Positions 9,497 to 16,901 of a DNA stretch of 64,000 nucleotides are shown one piece after another (the stretch's first letter is position 1; every line of letters begins with the position of its first letter). The translations under genes were made by a program, and so were the position numbers. A model generated the notes under the pieces. That model was given only the letters and a program-made list of their open reading frames with translations. It was not told where the DNA came from and ran no database searches. This stretch comes from Bin5 sp022827195 (GTDB lineage: Bacteria; Chloroflexota; Anaerolineae; Caldilineales; Caldilineaceae): assembly GCA_965208275.1 (NCBI GenBank), contig OZ242331.1, positions 744,001 through 808,000 of the forward strand. The letters are read 5' to 3'.

Positions 9497-10321
9497 ATGA
9501 AAGTCGATGCCGCTGATCGAGGGGTCCTCCTCTTCGCTGGTGTGATCCTAATTCTCGTATTGCTGGCTATCCTGGCGCCCGTTGTTGCTCCTTACAGCCC
9601 GGACGATCAGGACCTGGCCAAGAGATTTAATCCGCCGCTGACGCCCGGCCACGCCTTCGGGACCGACCACCTGGGACGCGATATCGTCACTCGACTGATT
9701 TTCGGGGCGCGCATTTCGCTCAGCGTCGGCACTCTGGCTGTGCTGATATCCGGGACGGTAGGCACTGCGCTCGGCGTGTTGAGCGGCTATTACGGCGGTG
9801 TGCTGGACGACGTTGTCAACTGGTTCGTCAACGTGCAGTTGGCGTTCCCGTTCATACTGCTGGCCATTTCGGTCATCGCGGTGCTGGGCCCAAGCATGGT
9901 GAACATGATCATCGTTCTGGCGATTGGGGGGTGGCCGGCCTACGTCCGGGTCGTGCGCGCCAAGGTCATGGTGTTGAAGGAGGTGGAGTTTGTTGAGGCG
10001 GTCAAGGCCATCGGCGCAGGCGATTCGCGGATCATGTTCAGACACATGTTTCCAAACGTGGCGGCGCCGTTGATCGTTCTCACTTCATTTGAATTCGCAA
10101 AAATGGTAATCGCGGAAGCGGCGCTCAGCTTTCTGGGGCTTGGGCCGGGCAGCCTGGAATACTCCTCCTGGGGCCTGATGCTGGCCGAAGGGAAGAACTA
10201 TCTGGCCGTGGCCTGGTGGGTCGCCACGGTTCCGGGCCTGGCGATCATGATCGCGGTATTGTCGATCAATATCGTTGGTGACTGGCTGCGGGACAGGCTC
10301 GACCCGAAGTTGCAGACCTGA
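9497..10321 (+). CDS. Peptide ABC transporter permease, DppC/OppC type
   Basis: Second membrane subunit, 274 residues, with about six membrane segments. The N-terminal pattern PYSPDDQDL followed by GTDHLGRDIVTRLIFGARISL is diagnostic of DppC. The EAA-like loop reads FVEAVKAIGAGDSRIMFRHM (about residues 160-179), and a C-terminal AALSFLGLGPG segment follows. It is in tight operon spacing with DppB (11 bp). A second binding protein gene starts 42 bp downstream. Confidence 0.92.
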   Translation: MKVDAADRGVLLFAGVILILVLLAILAPVVAPYSPDDQDLAKRFNPPLTPGHAFGTDHLGRDIVTRLIFGARISLSVGTLAVLISGTVGTALGVLSGYYGGVLDDVVNWFVNVQLAFPFILLAISVIAVLGPSMVNMIIVLAIGGWPAYVRVVRAKVMVLKEVEFVEAVKAIGAGDSRIMFRHMFPNVAAPLIVLTSFEFAKMVIAEAALSFLGLGPGSLEYSSWGLMLAEGKNYLAVAWWVATVPGLAIMIAVLSINIVGDWLRDRLDPKLQT

Positions 10322-10363
10322 TTTGAGACGCTTCGACGAGGCTAGCGAAGAGGAGTTGCCCTC

Positions 10364-11773
10364 TTGAAAGAACTGCGCATCGCTCAATCGCAGGTGAATC
10401 TGCTCGAACCGGAATATACGACCGACCAACCTGATTCGCAGACGATCCTGTCGCTGCTCTATGAGCCGCTTTTGACCTGGCGCGACGGGCTTGTTAGGCC
10501 TGGACTCGTGGCCTCCTGGGATGTGGTAGACGAAGGGCGAAAGTGGCTGCTTACAATGCGCGACGACGCTTTCTTTCACGACGGGTCGAGCTGCACGGTG
10601 GAGCACGTTGTTGAGAGCTTGGAGCGTATGAGGGGCGCGGGCGGCGCTTTCGGAATGGGAGGTGTGTATGCGCCCTACCTGGAACCGTTGGAATTCGAGC
10701 CGCAGAGCCGGACGCAGCTATTAGTCAAAAGTCCTGCGCCTACAGGTGATTTGGCAGATATATTCGCGGCAGTGTACGTGGGCAAGAGAACGACCGCCGG
10801 CGAGCCTCCCATCGGTACAGGACGGTTTCGGTTCGTGGATTATGCGGAAGGAAAGGCGCTGCGACTGGAGAATACCGGCAGGGCAGGCGGTGACTGGGTC
10901 TTTGAAGAGTTGACTATCCTACAGATTGATAGGGCGGAGGACAGGTACACAGCCTTGACCGACGGCCAGGCGGATTTGGCAACGGGCATGGAGCTTTTGC
11001 CGGCGATACCGGAAGACCGTTCACTGACGTGGGGCAAGTCGACCAACACGCTTTCGGTAACCGGCTTCCTGAATGGATTCGAAGAGCCATTTTCGCAGCC
11101 AGAGGCCAGGTTGGCGATAAACCTGGCCGTAGACGTAGACACGATCATCGAGGAAGTCTGGCATGGGCTGGCCGAAGCGGCGGCGACCGTCGTCAGTCCC
11201 TATCATTGTGGATTCCCGGATAATCTTCGTCCTCATCCATATGATCAGGAAAGAGCAAAGAAGCTGTTTGACGCCTGTGCCGTGCCGGACGAATTCACCC
11301 TGCGTACGCCGCTCATCATCCCGGATCGCGCGCCGCAGGTTGCGAGCCTGATCCAGGAGCAGCTCGGACGCCTCGGCATACGCGTGCGTATTGAAGAGGA
11401 GACCGATCGGCCGAAATATGCCCGCGACACGAGCCGGAAGCAGATCGGCCACATGGCGCTATTTGATTCCAGCCCGTTGAGCACCTACCGCGTGCTGCAG
11501 GAAAAAGTTTCAAGCCGGGTCGAGGGAACGTGGTGGCAGGGCGTGAAGGACAGCGGGGCCGATGAACTCATAGCAGCTGCCCACTTGTCGATTGACGGCG
11601 AGGCAAGGCAGGTTGCCTACAACCGGTGCCTGACATGGCTGCGCGAGAATCCCCACTGGCTCTATCTGTATCATCCCGTCAAGCTGTACGCCCACCGCGC
11701 AGGACTGTCCGGCATCGTTGTCGATCATGCCGGTATCATCAGGCTGGACGCGACGCCAGGTCAGAACAGTTGA
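10364..11773 (+). CDS. SBP family 5 protein lacking a signal peptide
   Basis: A homolog of peptide-binding proteins (YEPLLTWRDG, LVASWDVVDEGRKWLLTMRDDAFFHDG, IGTGRFRF) of 469 residues with no signal sequence or lipobox. The frame is closed by a TAG at 10343 and the only plausible start is TTG at 10364, preceded by AGGAG eight bases upstream, so an export signal cannot simply have been missed. Some SBP-family domains serve as cytoplasmic or regulator-linked sensors, but no extra domain is visible. It is the last gene of the peptide operon and converges on the next gene. Possible roles are intracellular peptide binding for the TldD/TldE protease or a decayed binding protein. Confidence 0.85.
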   Translation: MKELRIAQSQVNLLEPEYTTDQPDSQTILSLLYEPLLTWRDGLVRPGLVASWDVVDEGRKWLLTMRDDAFFHDGSSCTVEHVVESLERMRGAGGAFGMGGVYAPYLEPLEFEPQSRTQLLVKSPAPTGDLADIFAAVYVGKRTTAGEPPIGTGRFRFVDYAEGKALRLENTGRAGGDWVFEELTILQIDRAEDRYTALTDGQADLATGMELLPAIPEDRSLTWGKSTNTLSVTGFLNGFEEPFSQPEARLAINLAVDVDTIIEEVWHGLAEAAATVVSPYHCGFPDNLRPHPYDQERAKKLFDACAVPDEFTLRTPLIIPDRAPQVASLIQEQLGRLGIRVRIEEETDRPKYARDTSRKQIGHMALFDSSPLSTYRVLQEKVSSRVEGTWWQGVKDSGADELIAAAHLSIDGEARQVAYNRCLTWLRENPHWLYLYHPVKLYAHRAGLSGIVVDHAGIIRLDATPGQNS

Positions 11774-11817
11774 ATTGCGAGTAATGGCGGCCCGCACTGC
11801 GGCACAGGGGCGGCCTA

Positions 11818-12924
11818 TCACCCCACCCGGTACTGCTTGAGCAGTTCGTAGTTGGGCGTGATGCCCAGCCCGGGGCGGTCGGGCGCGTCTACGTTGCCGT
11901 CGGCGTCGAGCACCATGGTCTCTTCGAAGATCTGCATGCGCAGCGGGTCGACCGTCTCGCGGTAGAACTCGAGGATCAGGCCGTTGGCGATTGCGCAGAC
12001 GAGGTGGATGTGCACCTCCTGCGCGCCGTGGGGCGCGATGACCAGGTCTTCGGCCGCGGTGAGCGCGGCGACCTGCATGAACTCGGTGATTCCGCCCAGG
12101 ATTTGCGCGTCGGCGTTGAGGATGGCGGCGGCTTCGCGTTCGATCAGGTCGCGGAAGCCGTAGCGGGTATATTCGTTCTCGCCGGTGGCAATCGGAATCG
12201 AGGTCGCGCGTGCGATACGTGCGTGGCCGCGGTAGTCGTCGGGCGCGACCGGCTCTTCAAACCAGAACGGTTCAAATTTCTCGATCTTGCGCGCAAGTTC
12301 GATCGCCTCGTGCGCAGTGTAGGCGTTATTGGCGTCGACGAGCAGCTTGATATCGGGCCCAATCGTGTCGCGCACGACCCGCACGCGCTCGACGTCCTCG
12401 TTGATGGGCACGCCGCCGACTTTCATCTTGATCGCTTTGGCGCCCAGCGTCAGGTTCTCCTCCATCTCCTCGGCCAGCTCGCGCAGCCCCTTGCCCTCCT
12501 CGTAGTAACCTCCGGCGATGTAGGCGGGGATGCTGTCGCGATAACCGCCGAGAAGCTGGTAGACAGGCCGGTCCACCGCCTTGCCGATGAGGTCCCACAG
12601 AGCGATGTCGATGGCGCTGATCACGCGCGTCGACAGCCCGCGCCGCCCTACCAGTTTCGGCAGCCACATGTCCTCCCAGATGCGGCGGTAGTTGAAGGGG
12701 TCCTCGCCGATGACGACCGGTTTGAAGTAGTCGATGAGCGTTGTCGTCAGGTCGCTGCCCTGCCCTGATGCGGTCCCGCCGCCCCAGCCGACGCCGGTGA
12801 CGCCCTCGTCGGTGTGTATGTGGACGAGGTTGAGGCTGACGTCGACGTATGTGTATTTGCCGTTGCTGATCGGCTTTGGGCGCGGCCAGGCGTAGCGCTC
12901 GACGGTCATATCGGTAATCTTCAT
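11818..12924 (-). CDS. Mandelate racemase/muconate lactonizing enzyme family, probable sugar-acid dehydratase
   Basis: Enolase-superfamily enzyme of 368 residues that would abstract a proton alpha to a carboxylate with Mg2+ help. The KxK base motif is in AIKMKVGG, and the metal ligands can be placed in LLVDANNAY, WFEEPVAP and ATGENEY. A later His in IAPHGAQEVH fits the mandelate racemase or acid-sugar dehydratase subgroups. Reaction and substrate cannot be fixed by reading alone. It is transcribed against the peptide operon and has a good promoter of its own about 70 bp upstream of the ATG. Confidence 0.9.
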   Translation of the reverse strand: MKITDMTVERYAWPRPKPISNGKYTYVDVSLNLVHIHTDEGVTGVGWGGGTASGQGSDLTTTLIDYFKPVVIGEDPFNYRRIWEDMWLPKLVGRRGLSTRVISAIDIALWDLIGKAVDRPVYQLLGGYRDSIPAYIAGGYYEEGKGLRELAEEMEENLTLGAKAIKMKVGGVPINEDVERVRVVRDTIGPDIKLLVDANNAYTAHEAIELARKIEKFEPFWFEEPVAPDDYRGHARIARATSIPIATGENEYTRYGFRDLIEREAAAILNADAQILGGITEFMQVAALTAAEDLVIAPHGAQEVHIHLVCAIANGLILEFYRETVDPLRMQIFEETMVLDADGNVDAPDRPGLGITPNYELLKQYRVG

Positions 12925-12992
12925 GGCTGTTTCCCTTTCGCCGGGCGGTTGCCCGCGGCGGATTATGGCGGACTGCGGAGAATGTACATCAC

Positions 12993-13021
12993 CTTATACG
13001 CCGAAACGGATCGGATAACAA
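12993..13021 (-). promoter_or_regulatory. Sigma-70-type promoter for the enolase-family gene
   Basis: On the minus strand TTGTTA (13021-13016) is followed after 17 bp by TATAAG (12998-12993). Transcription would start near 12986, about 60 bases before the ATG at 12924. Confidence 0.55.
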
Positions 13022-13187
13022 GAATCGCGCTGGCCCTTTTCAAGCATGCCCAGGCGGAACAGATTGATGGCATGACGCGTTCAACACTTTGCTGGCAGCG
13101 GATAGCCGGTCCCGGTGTGCCTCCCAAAATTGGGGTACAAGCTCCCATTTCTCGTGCAGCCACCAATTCATACCCACCCCCTGCAGT

Positions 13188-13229
13188 TACTGACCACTGA
13201 CCACTGACCTCTGGCCACTGACCTCTGCC
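13188..13229. repeat. Six tandem heptanucleotides, CACTGAC type
   Basis: Units in perfect 7-bp register: TACTGAC, CACTGAC twice, CTCTGGC, CACTGAC, CTCTGCC. The complement GTCAGTG is the unit of the long array at 38 kb, so both belong to one short tandem repeat family. It runs straight into the double-hairpin unit that follows. Confidence 0.8.
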
Positions 13230-13232
13230 GTT

Positions 13233-13294
13233 GGGACGGCCGGGCCGTTCCGGCCCTCCCTTGTGCGGGGGGACACCCCCCGCAACGCCCCCCT
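13233..13294 (+). repeat. REP-like double-hairpin unit, copy 1
   Basis: About 60 bp that can fold into two consecutive stems: GGCCGG against CCGGCC, then a GGGGG/CCCCC stem after the linker CTCCCTTGTGC. An inverted second copy lies at 53789-53848, with roughly 90 percent identity by eye. In both places heptanucleotide repeats sit on the same side of the unit. Confidence 0.75.
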
Positions 13295-13536
13295 GTAGCT
13301 ATGCCACCGTGCGTGCTCGTCCCCGGCTGGTGCGAAAGCGACCGGGAAGTGATGCCGCCATGTGTGCGCGGTTCCAGCTGCTCTGTGATGCCAGCGTGGA
13401 GGACGCCACCGTGCGCGTGTCGCCGGCCACTCGCGCGTGCGACCGGCACATCCTCTCCCCTGCGTTTCCTGGCCACTACCCACTGTCCACTGCAGTGCCG
13501 TAATCCGGTCCCGCCGTTCCCTGCATGAGTTTCCGA

Positions 13537-14062
13537 AACGTGCTATACTGCAAGGTCGAGCCCGAAAACAACCAGGCTGGACCCGAACGCGCCCCTTCCC
13601 ACAACTGCCCGCCCTCCATGCCCAGGCCGCCCACCATGCCCAGGCCGCAAACTATGTCGACCTGCTCCGAACCGAACGTCCGAATCCTGCCCAAAGCGAA
13701 CTTCGCTCCGGGCTCAGCCGGTAACGACTCGAAATGCGCAGAACTGCCGTCCGCCGCGCCGCCCACCCACAGTGTTATGACACCCGCCATGCTGCCCATG
13801 CCGGCGCCGCCGGCACACGGCTCTGTATCCTGTCACAAGAAGCGCGCAGTAGTCACTGTTTTGCGCACTTTCGGCACTCAAAACGACATATTTTGCGCGT
13901 TTACACGACAAAGACGGCCGGGAAACGACAGCCACCGTATCCTGTTACGAGAGTCCATGTCCATATCCTGTCACGAGAAGACCGAAAAATTTTTCAAAGT
14001 TAGACCAAACAGGCCAAAACAAGCAGTTCGATACCCTATCGATACCCTGTCGATACCCGATT
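13537..14062 (+). repeat. Dispersed intergenic element, copy A
   Basis: It begins with AAACGTGCTATACT and contains TCCTGTCACAAG (13828), TCCTGTTACGAG (13940) and TCCTGTCACGAG (13966), the last two exactly 26 bp apart. These are followed by a GAAAAA run and three tandem CGATACCC units spaced 11 bp (14029, 14040, 14051). Copy B on the opposite strand at 51.48-51.84 kb has the same marks in the same order, including the 26-bp spacing. Function unknown; it may be a non-autonomous mobile element or a regulatory locus. Confidence 0.6.
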
Positions 14063-14449
14063 TCCCAGAAATTCGCAGCCACTTTACGTCACAATACGAC
14101 GCTCTCGGGCCAATTCTGGACAGAGTCGGCCCCATTCTTGCCCACATCCGCGGCTTCACCGACAAGGTGACTGACGCCACCATTGTAATCAACGCCGATT
14201 TCGGGACGCGCAGGCGAAGTGGCCCGCAATGAGGTCCCCTACTCGCCCAAAAGACCGGACACCACCGTCGAATAGGTCGTCGAGACCCCCGCTCAGCAAC
14301 GGATGAATCGAGAAGGCATGTCACTGTTCAATGATGACGCTCAAGCGATGCCCGCTATCCGCGTCTGATTACCTAACGGGGAGCTGGCGCGAAATCGCTA
14401 TCTGACATTCTTCTCCCCTGATCTGGGATGCACGCGGTTGCGCCGATCT

Positions 14450-14479
14450 TTAGACACGCCGCCCCCTGTTTGTTACACT
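14450..14479 (+). promoter_or_regulatory. Possible promoter for the epimerase gene
   Basis: TTAGAC and TACACT are separated by 18 bp, with the predicted start of transcription about 85 bases before the ATG at 14572. Both boxes are imperfect. Confidence 0.35.
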
Positions 14480-14571
14480 GAGGGAAGCCGCGCGCCGGAT
14501 TCGGGGCAGACTCGCTCCACTCCGTCAAACAAAGATTCGCAGGCGCTCGCGACCCATCGAAAGGAACGTTC

Positions 14572-15630
14572 ATGAAGATATTGGTTACCGGCGGCACGGG
14601 CCGGATCGGCGCCAACCTCGTTACGCGGCTGCTGGACAAGGGGCACGAGATCCGCTGCTTTGTCTACCCCGGCGATGCCGGCCGCGCCGGCAAATTGGAT
14701 GCGTTCGCCGGCGTGGAGACGGTTACGGGCGATCTGAGAAACCTGGAGGACGTGCGGCAGGCGGTCGAGGGTGTAGACGCGATATACCACCTGGCGGCGG
14801 CGTTCGGCGGCCCGTTCGACAACCGGCAGTACCTGGACATCAACGCGATGGGCACGCTCAATCTGCTGGAGAGCGTGCGCGCGGAGTGCCCCAACCTACA
14901 CCGTTTCGTTTACGCCTGCAGCGAGGCGGTCTACTGGAAGCTGGAGGAGTACGGCCGCTACTTCGAGGAGCCGATTCGCGAGGAGATGGTGGCGCGTTAT
15001 CACCAGATGCCCTACTTCCTGACCAAGTGGATCGGGGAGGAGCTGGCGATGACCTACTACCACCAGTACGGTGTGCCGGCGACCTCGTTTCGTTTTGCCA
15101 CGGTGCTGGAACCGAGCGAATTCTTCAATGAGGCCGGTCTGCCGACGCGCTTGGCCTTAAGCACGGAGGTTGAACGCTACGAGTCGATGTCCAGCGATGA
15201 CGCGGATACCCAGGCGATGCTCGACGACTTGAGAGCGCAGTGGACGGGCGAGGACCAGCTCCTGCTGAGCCGCAATCCAAACGGTGTGCCGCATAAGCAA
15301 CCGTTTTGCGACGTGCGCGACATTGCCCTCGGCTTGATACTGGGCATCGAACGGGAGGAGGCAGTGGGTGAGGAGTTCAATCTGGGAGGCGCGGTCGTCA
15401 TCGACTGGGGGGAAGCGGTGCCGTGGCTGGCCGAACGCTACGGGACCGGTTACGCGGACGCACGTCTGCCCTCGGCGAACCACTTCACCCTCGACCAGAC
15501 AAAGATTCAGACGCGTCTCGGCTATGAGCCGCAACACGACTTCAAGAGTGTTGTCGAGACCGCCGAGGCGATCCGACGTGGGGAGGAGACGGATGTCGTT
15601 CCTACGGGCGTGCGCTACGCGGAGGCCTAG
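14572..15630 (+). CDS. NAD-dependent epimerase/dehydratase (extended SDR)
   Basis: Nucleotide-sugar or sugar-acid oxidoreductase of 352 residues. The NAD site TGGTGRIGAN is near residue 6, the acidic DLRN motif near residue 55, and the catalytic Tyr-x3-Lys is YFLTK (about residues 147-151). An ATG with AAGGA upstream at 14560 marks the start. It is followed 64 bp later by an enolase-superfamily gene on the same strand. The pair suggests oxidation then dehydration of a sugar or uronic acid, but no substrate can be assigned. Confidence 0.88.
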   Translation: MKILVTGGTGRIGANLVTRLLDKGHEIRCFVYPGDAGRAGKLDAFAGVETVTGDLRNLEDVRQAVEGVDAIYHLAAAFGGPFDNRQYLDINAMGTLNLLESVRAECPNLHRFVYACSEAVYWKLEEYGRYFEEPIREEMVARYHQMPYFLTKWIGEELAMTYYHQYGVPATSFRFATVLEPSEFFNEAGLPTRLALSTEVERYESMSSDDADTQAMLDDLRAQWTGEDQLLLSRNPNGVPHKQPFCDVRDIALGLILGIEREEAVGEEFNLGGAVVIDWGEAVPWLAERYGTGYADARLPSANHFTLDQTKIQTRLGYEPQHDFKSVVETAEAIRRGEETDVVPTGVRYAEA

Positions 15631-15694
15631 TGGACTGCTCGGTATGTGAGTTGCTCAGGCGGGCGCTTGCGCCAAGTTTCGGGGAGGATAGTTG

Positions 15695-16840
15695 ATGGAC
15701 GGTTCCAGAATCAGGTCGATCGAGTGGGGTACGCTTGTGGGCCAGCGTCCGCGGACCGCCGGCTGTAACTCGCGCATCGCCATCCACGGGCAGGAGGTCC
15801 AGGTTCAACTCGCGAGAGTCACCACGGATGACGGGTCATCCGGTTTTGGTCCCTGCCGCCCCTTTTCCGAGGCGGAGGCTTTCCCGTTTCTCGGGATGTG
15901 CCTGGGGGATTTGATCGACCGCAAGCGCGGAGCCGCCGACAGGACCGGCAAGCTCGAGTTCCCGTTGTGGGACCTGTTGGGCCAGCGCGAATGCCGGCCG
16001 GTCTACCGGTTGCTGGCGGAAGTTGCCGGCAAGACGGCGCCCGAGTCGCTGCGAGTGCGCTGCTATGACACTTCGCTCTACATCGACGACCTGCATCTGG
16101 CGACGGACGGGGCTGGCGCGGCGCTGATCGCCGCGGAAGCGTCTTACGGCTATGAGCACGGCCACCGTTCGTTCAAGATCAAAGTGGGTCGCGGCGCACG
16201 GCACATGCCGTTGGTCGAAGGCAATCGTCGCGACGTGGCGGTAATCCGGGCGGTGCGCGAGGCGGTCGGCGCAGAGGCTACAATTCTGATCGATGCCAAT
16301 AACGGCTACAATCTCAACATCGCTAAGCAGATTCTGAGCGAGACCGCTGATTGCAATGTTTTCTGGCTGGAGGAAGCTTTCCACGAGGACGGCGCGCTGT
16401 ACGAGGATCTCCACGCCTGGATCGAGCGCGAAGGGCTGGGCGTCAACATTGCCGACGGCGAGGGTCTGGCCTCGCCCATGTTGCTGGACTATGCCCGCGA
16501 CGGCTTCGTCGATATCATACAGTACGACATTTTCAGCCACGGCATGACGAACTGGCTGGAGACCGGCGCGCTGCTGGACGGCTGGAACGTGCGGACCGCG
16601 CCGCATCACTATGGACGCCACGTGGGCAACTACGTTTCGGGCCACCTGGCGGCAGCGGTCGACGGCTTCCTGTTCGTCGAATGGGACGAGGTGAAGACGC
16701 CGGGGCTGGACGGGTCAGCGTACTGGGTCGAGGAGGGGCAGGTGCTGCTGCCGGACGCGCCAGGATTTGGGTTGAAGCTGGACGAAGAGCTTTTTCAACA
16801 GGCCGTCACGGTGAACGGTTTTGTCGTCGAAGCCAGCTAG
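15695..16840 (+). CDS. Enolase-superfamily (mandelate racemase/MLE-like) enzyme
   Basis: A 381-residue enzyme with a KxK base motif (FKIKVGRG) and Mg2+-site segments ILIDANNGY, WLEEAF and IADGEGL, plus a His-rich TAPHHYGRHVG near the end. The DGE at the third ligand replaces the more usual GE motif, which marks a subgroup different from the paralog at 11.8-12.9 kb. The ATG at 15695 is preferred over a TTG at 15692 because GGGGAGG lies 7 bp upstream of it. It probably forms an operon with the epimerase-family gene before it. Confidence 0.85.
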   Translation: MDGSRIRSIEWGTLVGQRPRTAGCNSRIAIHGQEVQVQLARVTTDDGSSGFGPCRPFSEAEAFPFLGMCLGDLIDRKRGAADRTGKLEFPLWDLLGQRECRPVYRLLAEVAGKTAPESLRVRCYDTSLYIDDLHLATDGAGAALIAAEASYGYEHGHRSFKIKVGRGARHMPLVEGNRRDVAVIRAVREAVGAEATILIDANNGYNLNIAKQILSETADCNVFWLEEAFHEDGALYEDLHAWIEREGLGVNIADGEGLASPMLLDYARDGFVDIIQYDIFSHGMTNWLETGALLDGWNVRTAPHHYGRHVGNYVSGHLAAAVDGFLFVEWDEVKTPGLDGSAYWVEEGQVLLPDAPGFGLKLDEELFQQAVTVNGFVVEAS

Positions 16841-16901
16841 CGGTCACCGCAACAACCTTTCGGTAGGCAGACGGCGGCTGACGGGAAAAACGGGACGAAC
16901 A

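Larger units (their letters stand above)
12925..14571. other. 1.6-kb intergenic stretch rich in repeats, no convincing gene
   Basis: The first 100 bp hold the promoter of the minus-strand enolase-family gene. From 13188 there are heptanucleotide repeats, then a double-hairpin unit, then from about 13535 to 14062 an element with repeated short words that has a relative near 51.5 kb. A 235-codon open frame at 13525-14232 has unusual composition and overlaps the repeats; it is not called as a gene. Nothing recognisable was seen in 14235-14440. Confidence 0.7.

Noticed and set aside
13525..14232. A 235-codon plus-strand open frame in the large intergenic region
   Set aside because: Composition is odd, it overlaps tandem words and palindromes, it has no recognisable domain, and its only likeness to the frame at 51325-51957 is explained by shared DNA words (for example SCHE from TCCTGTCACGAG).
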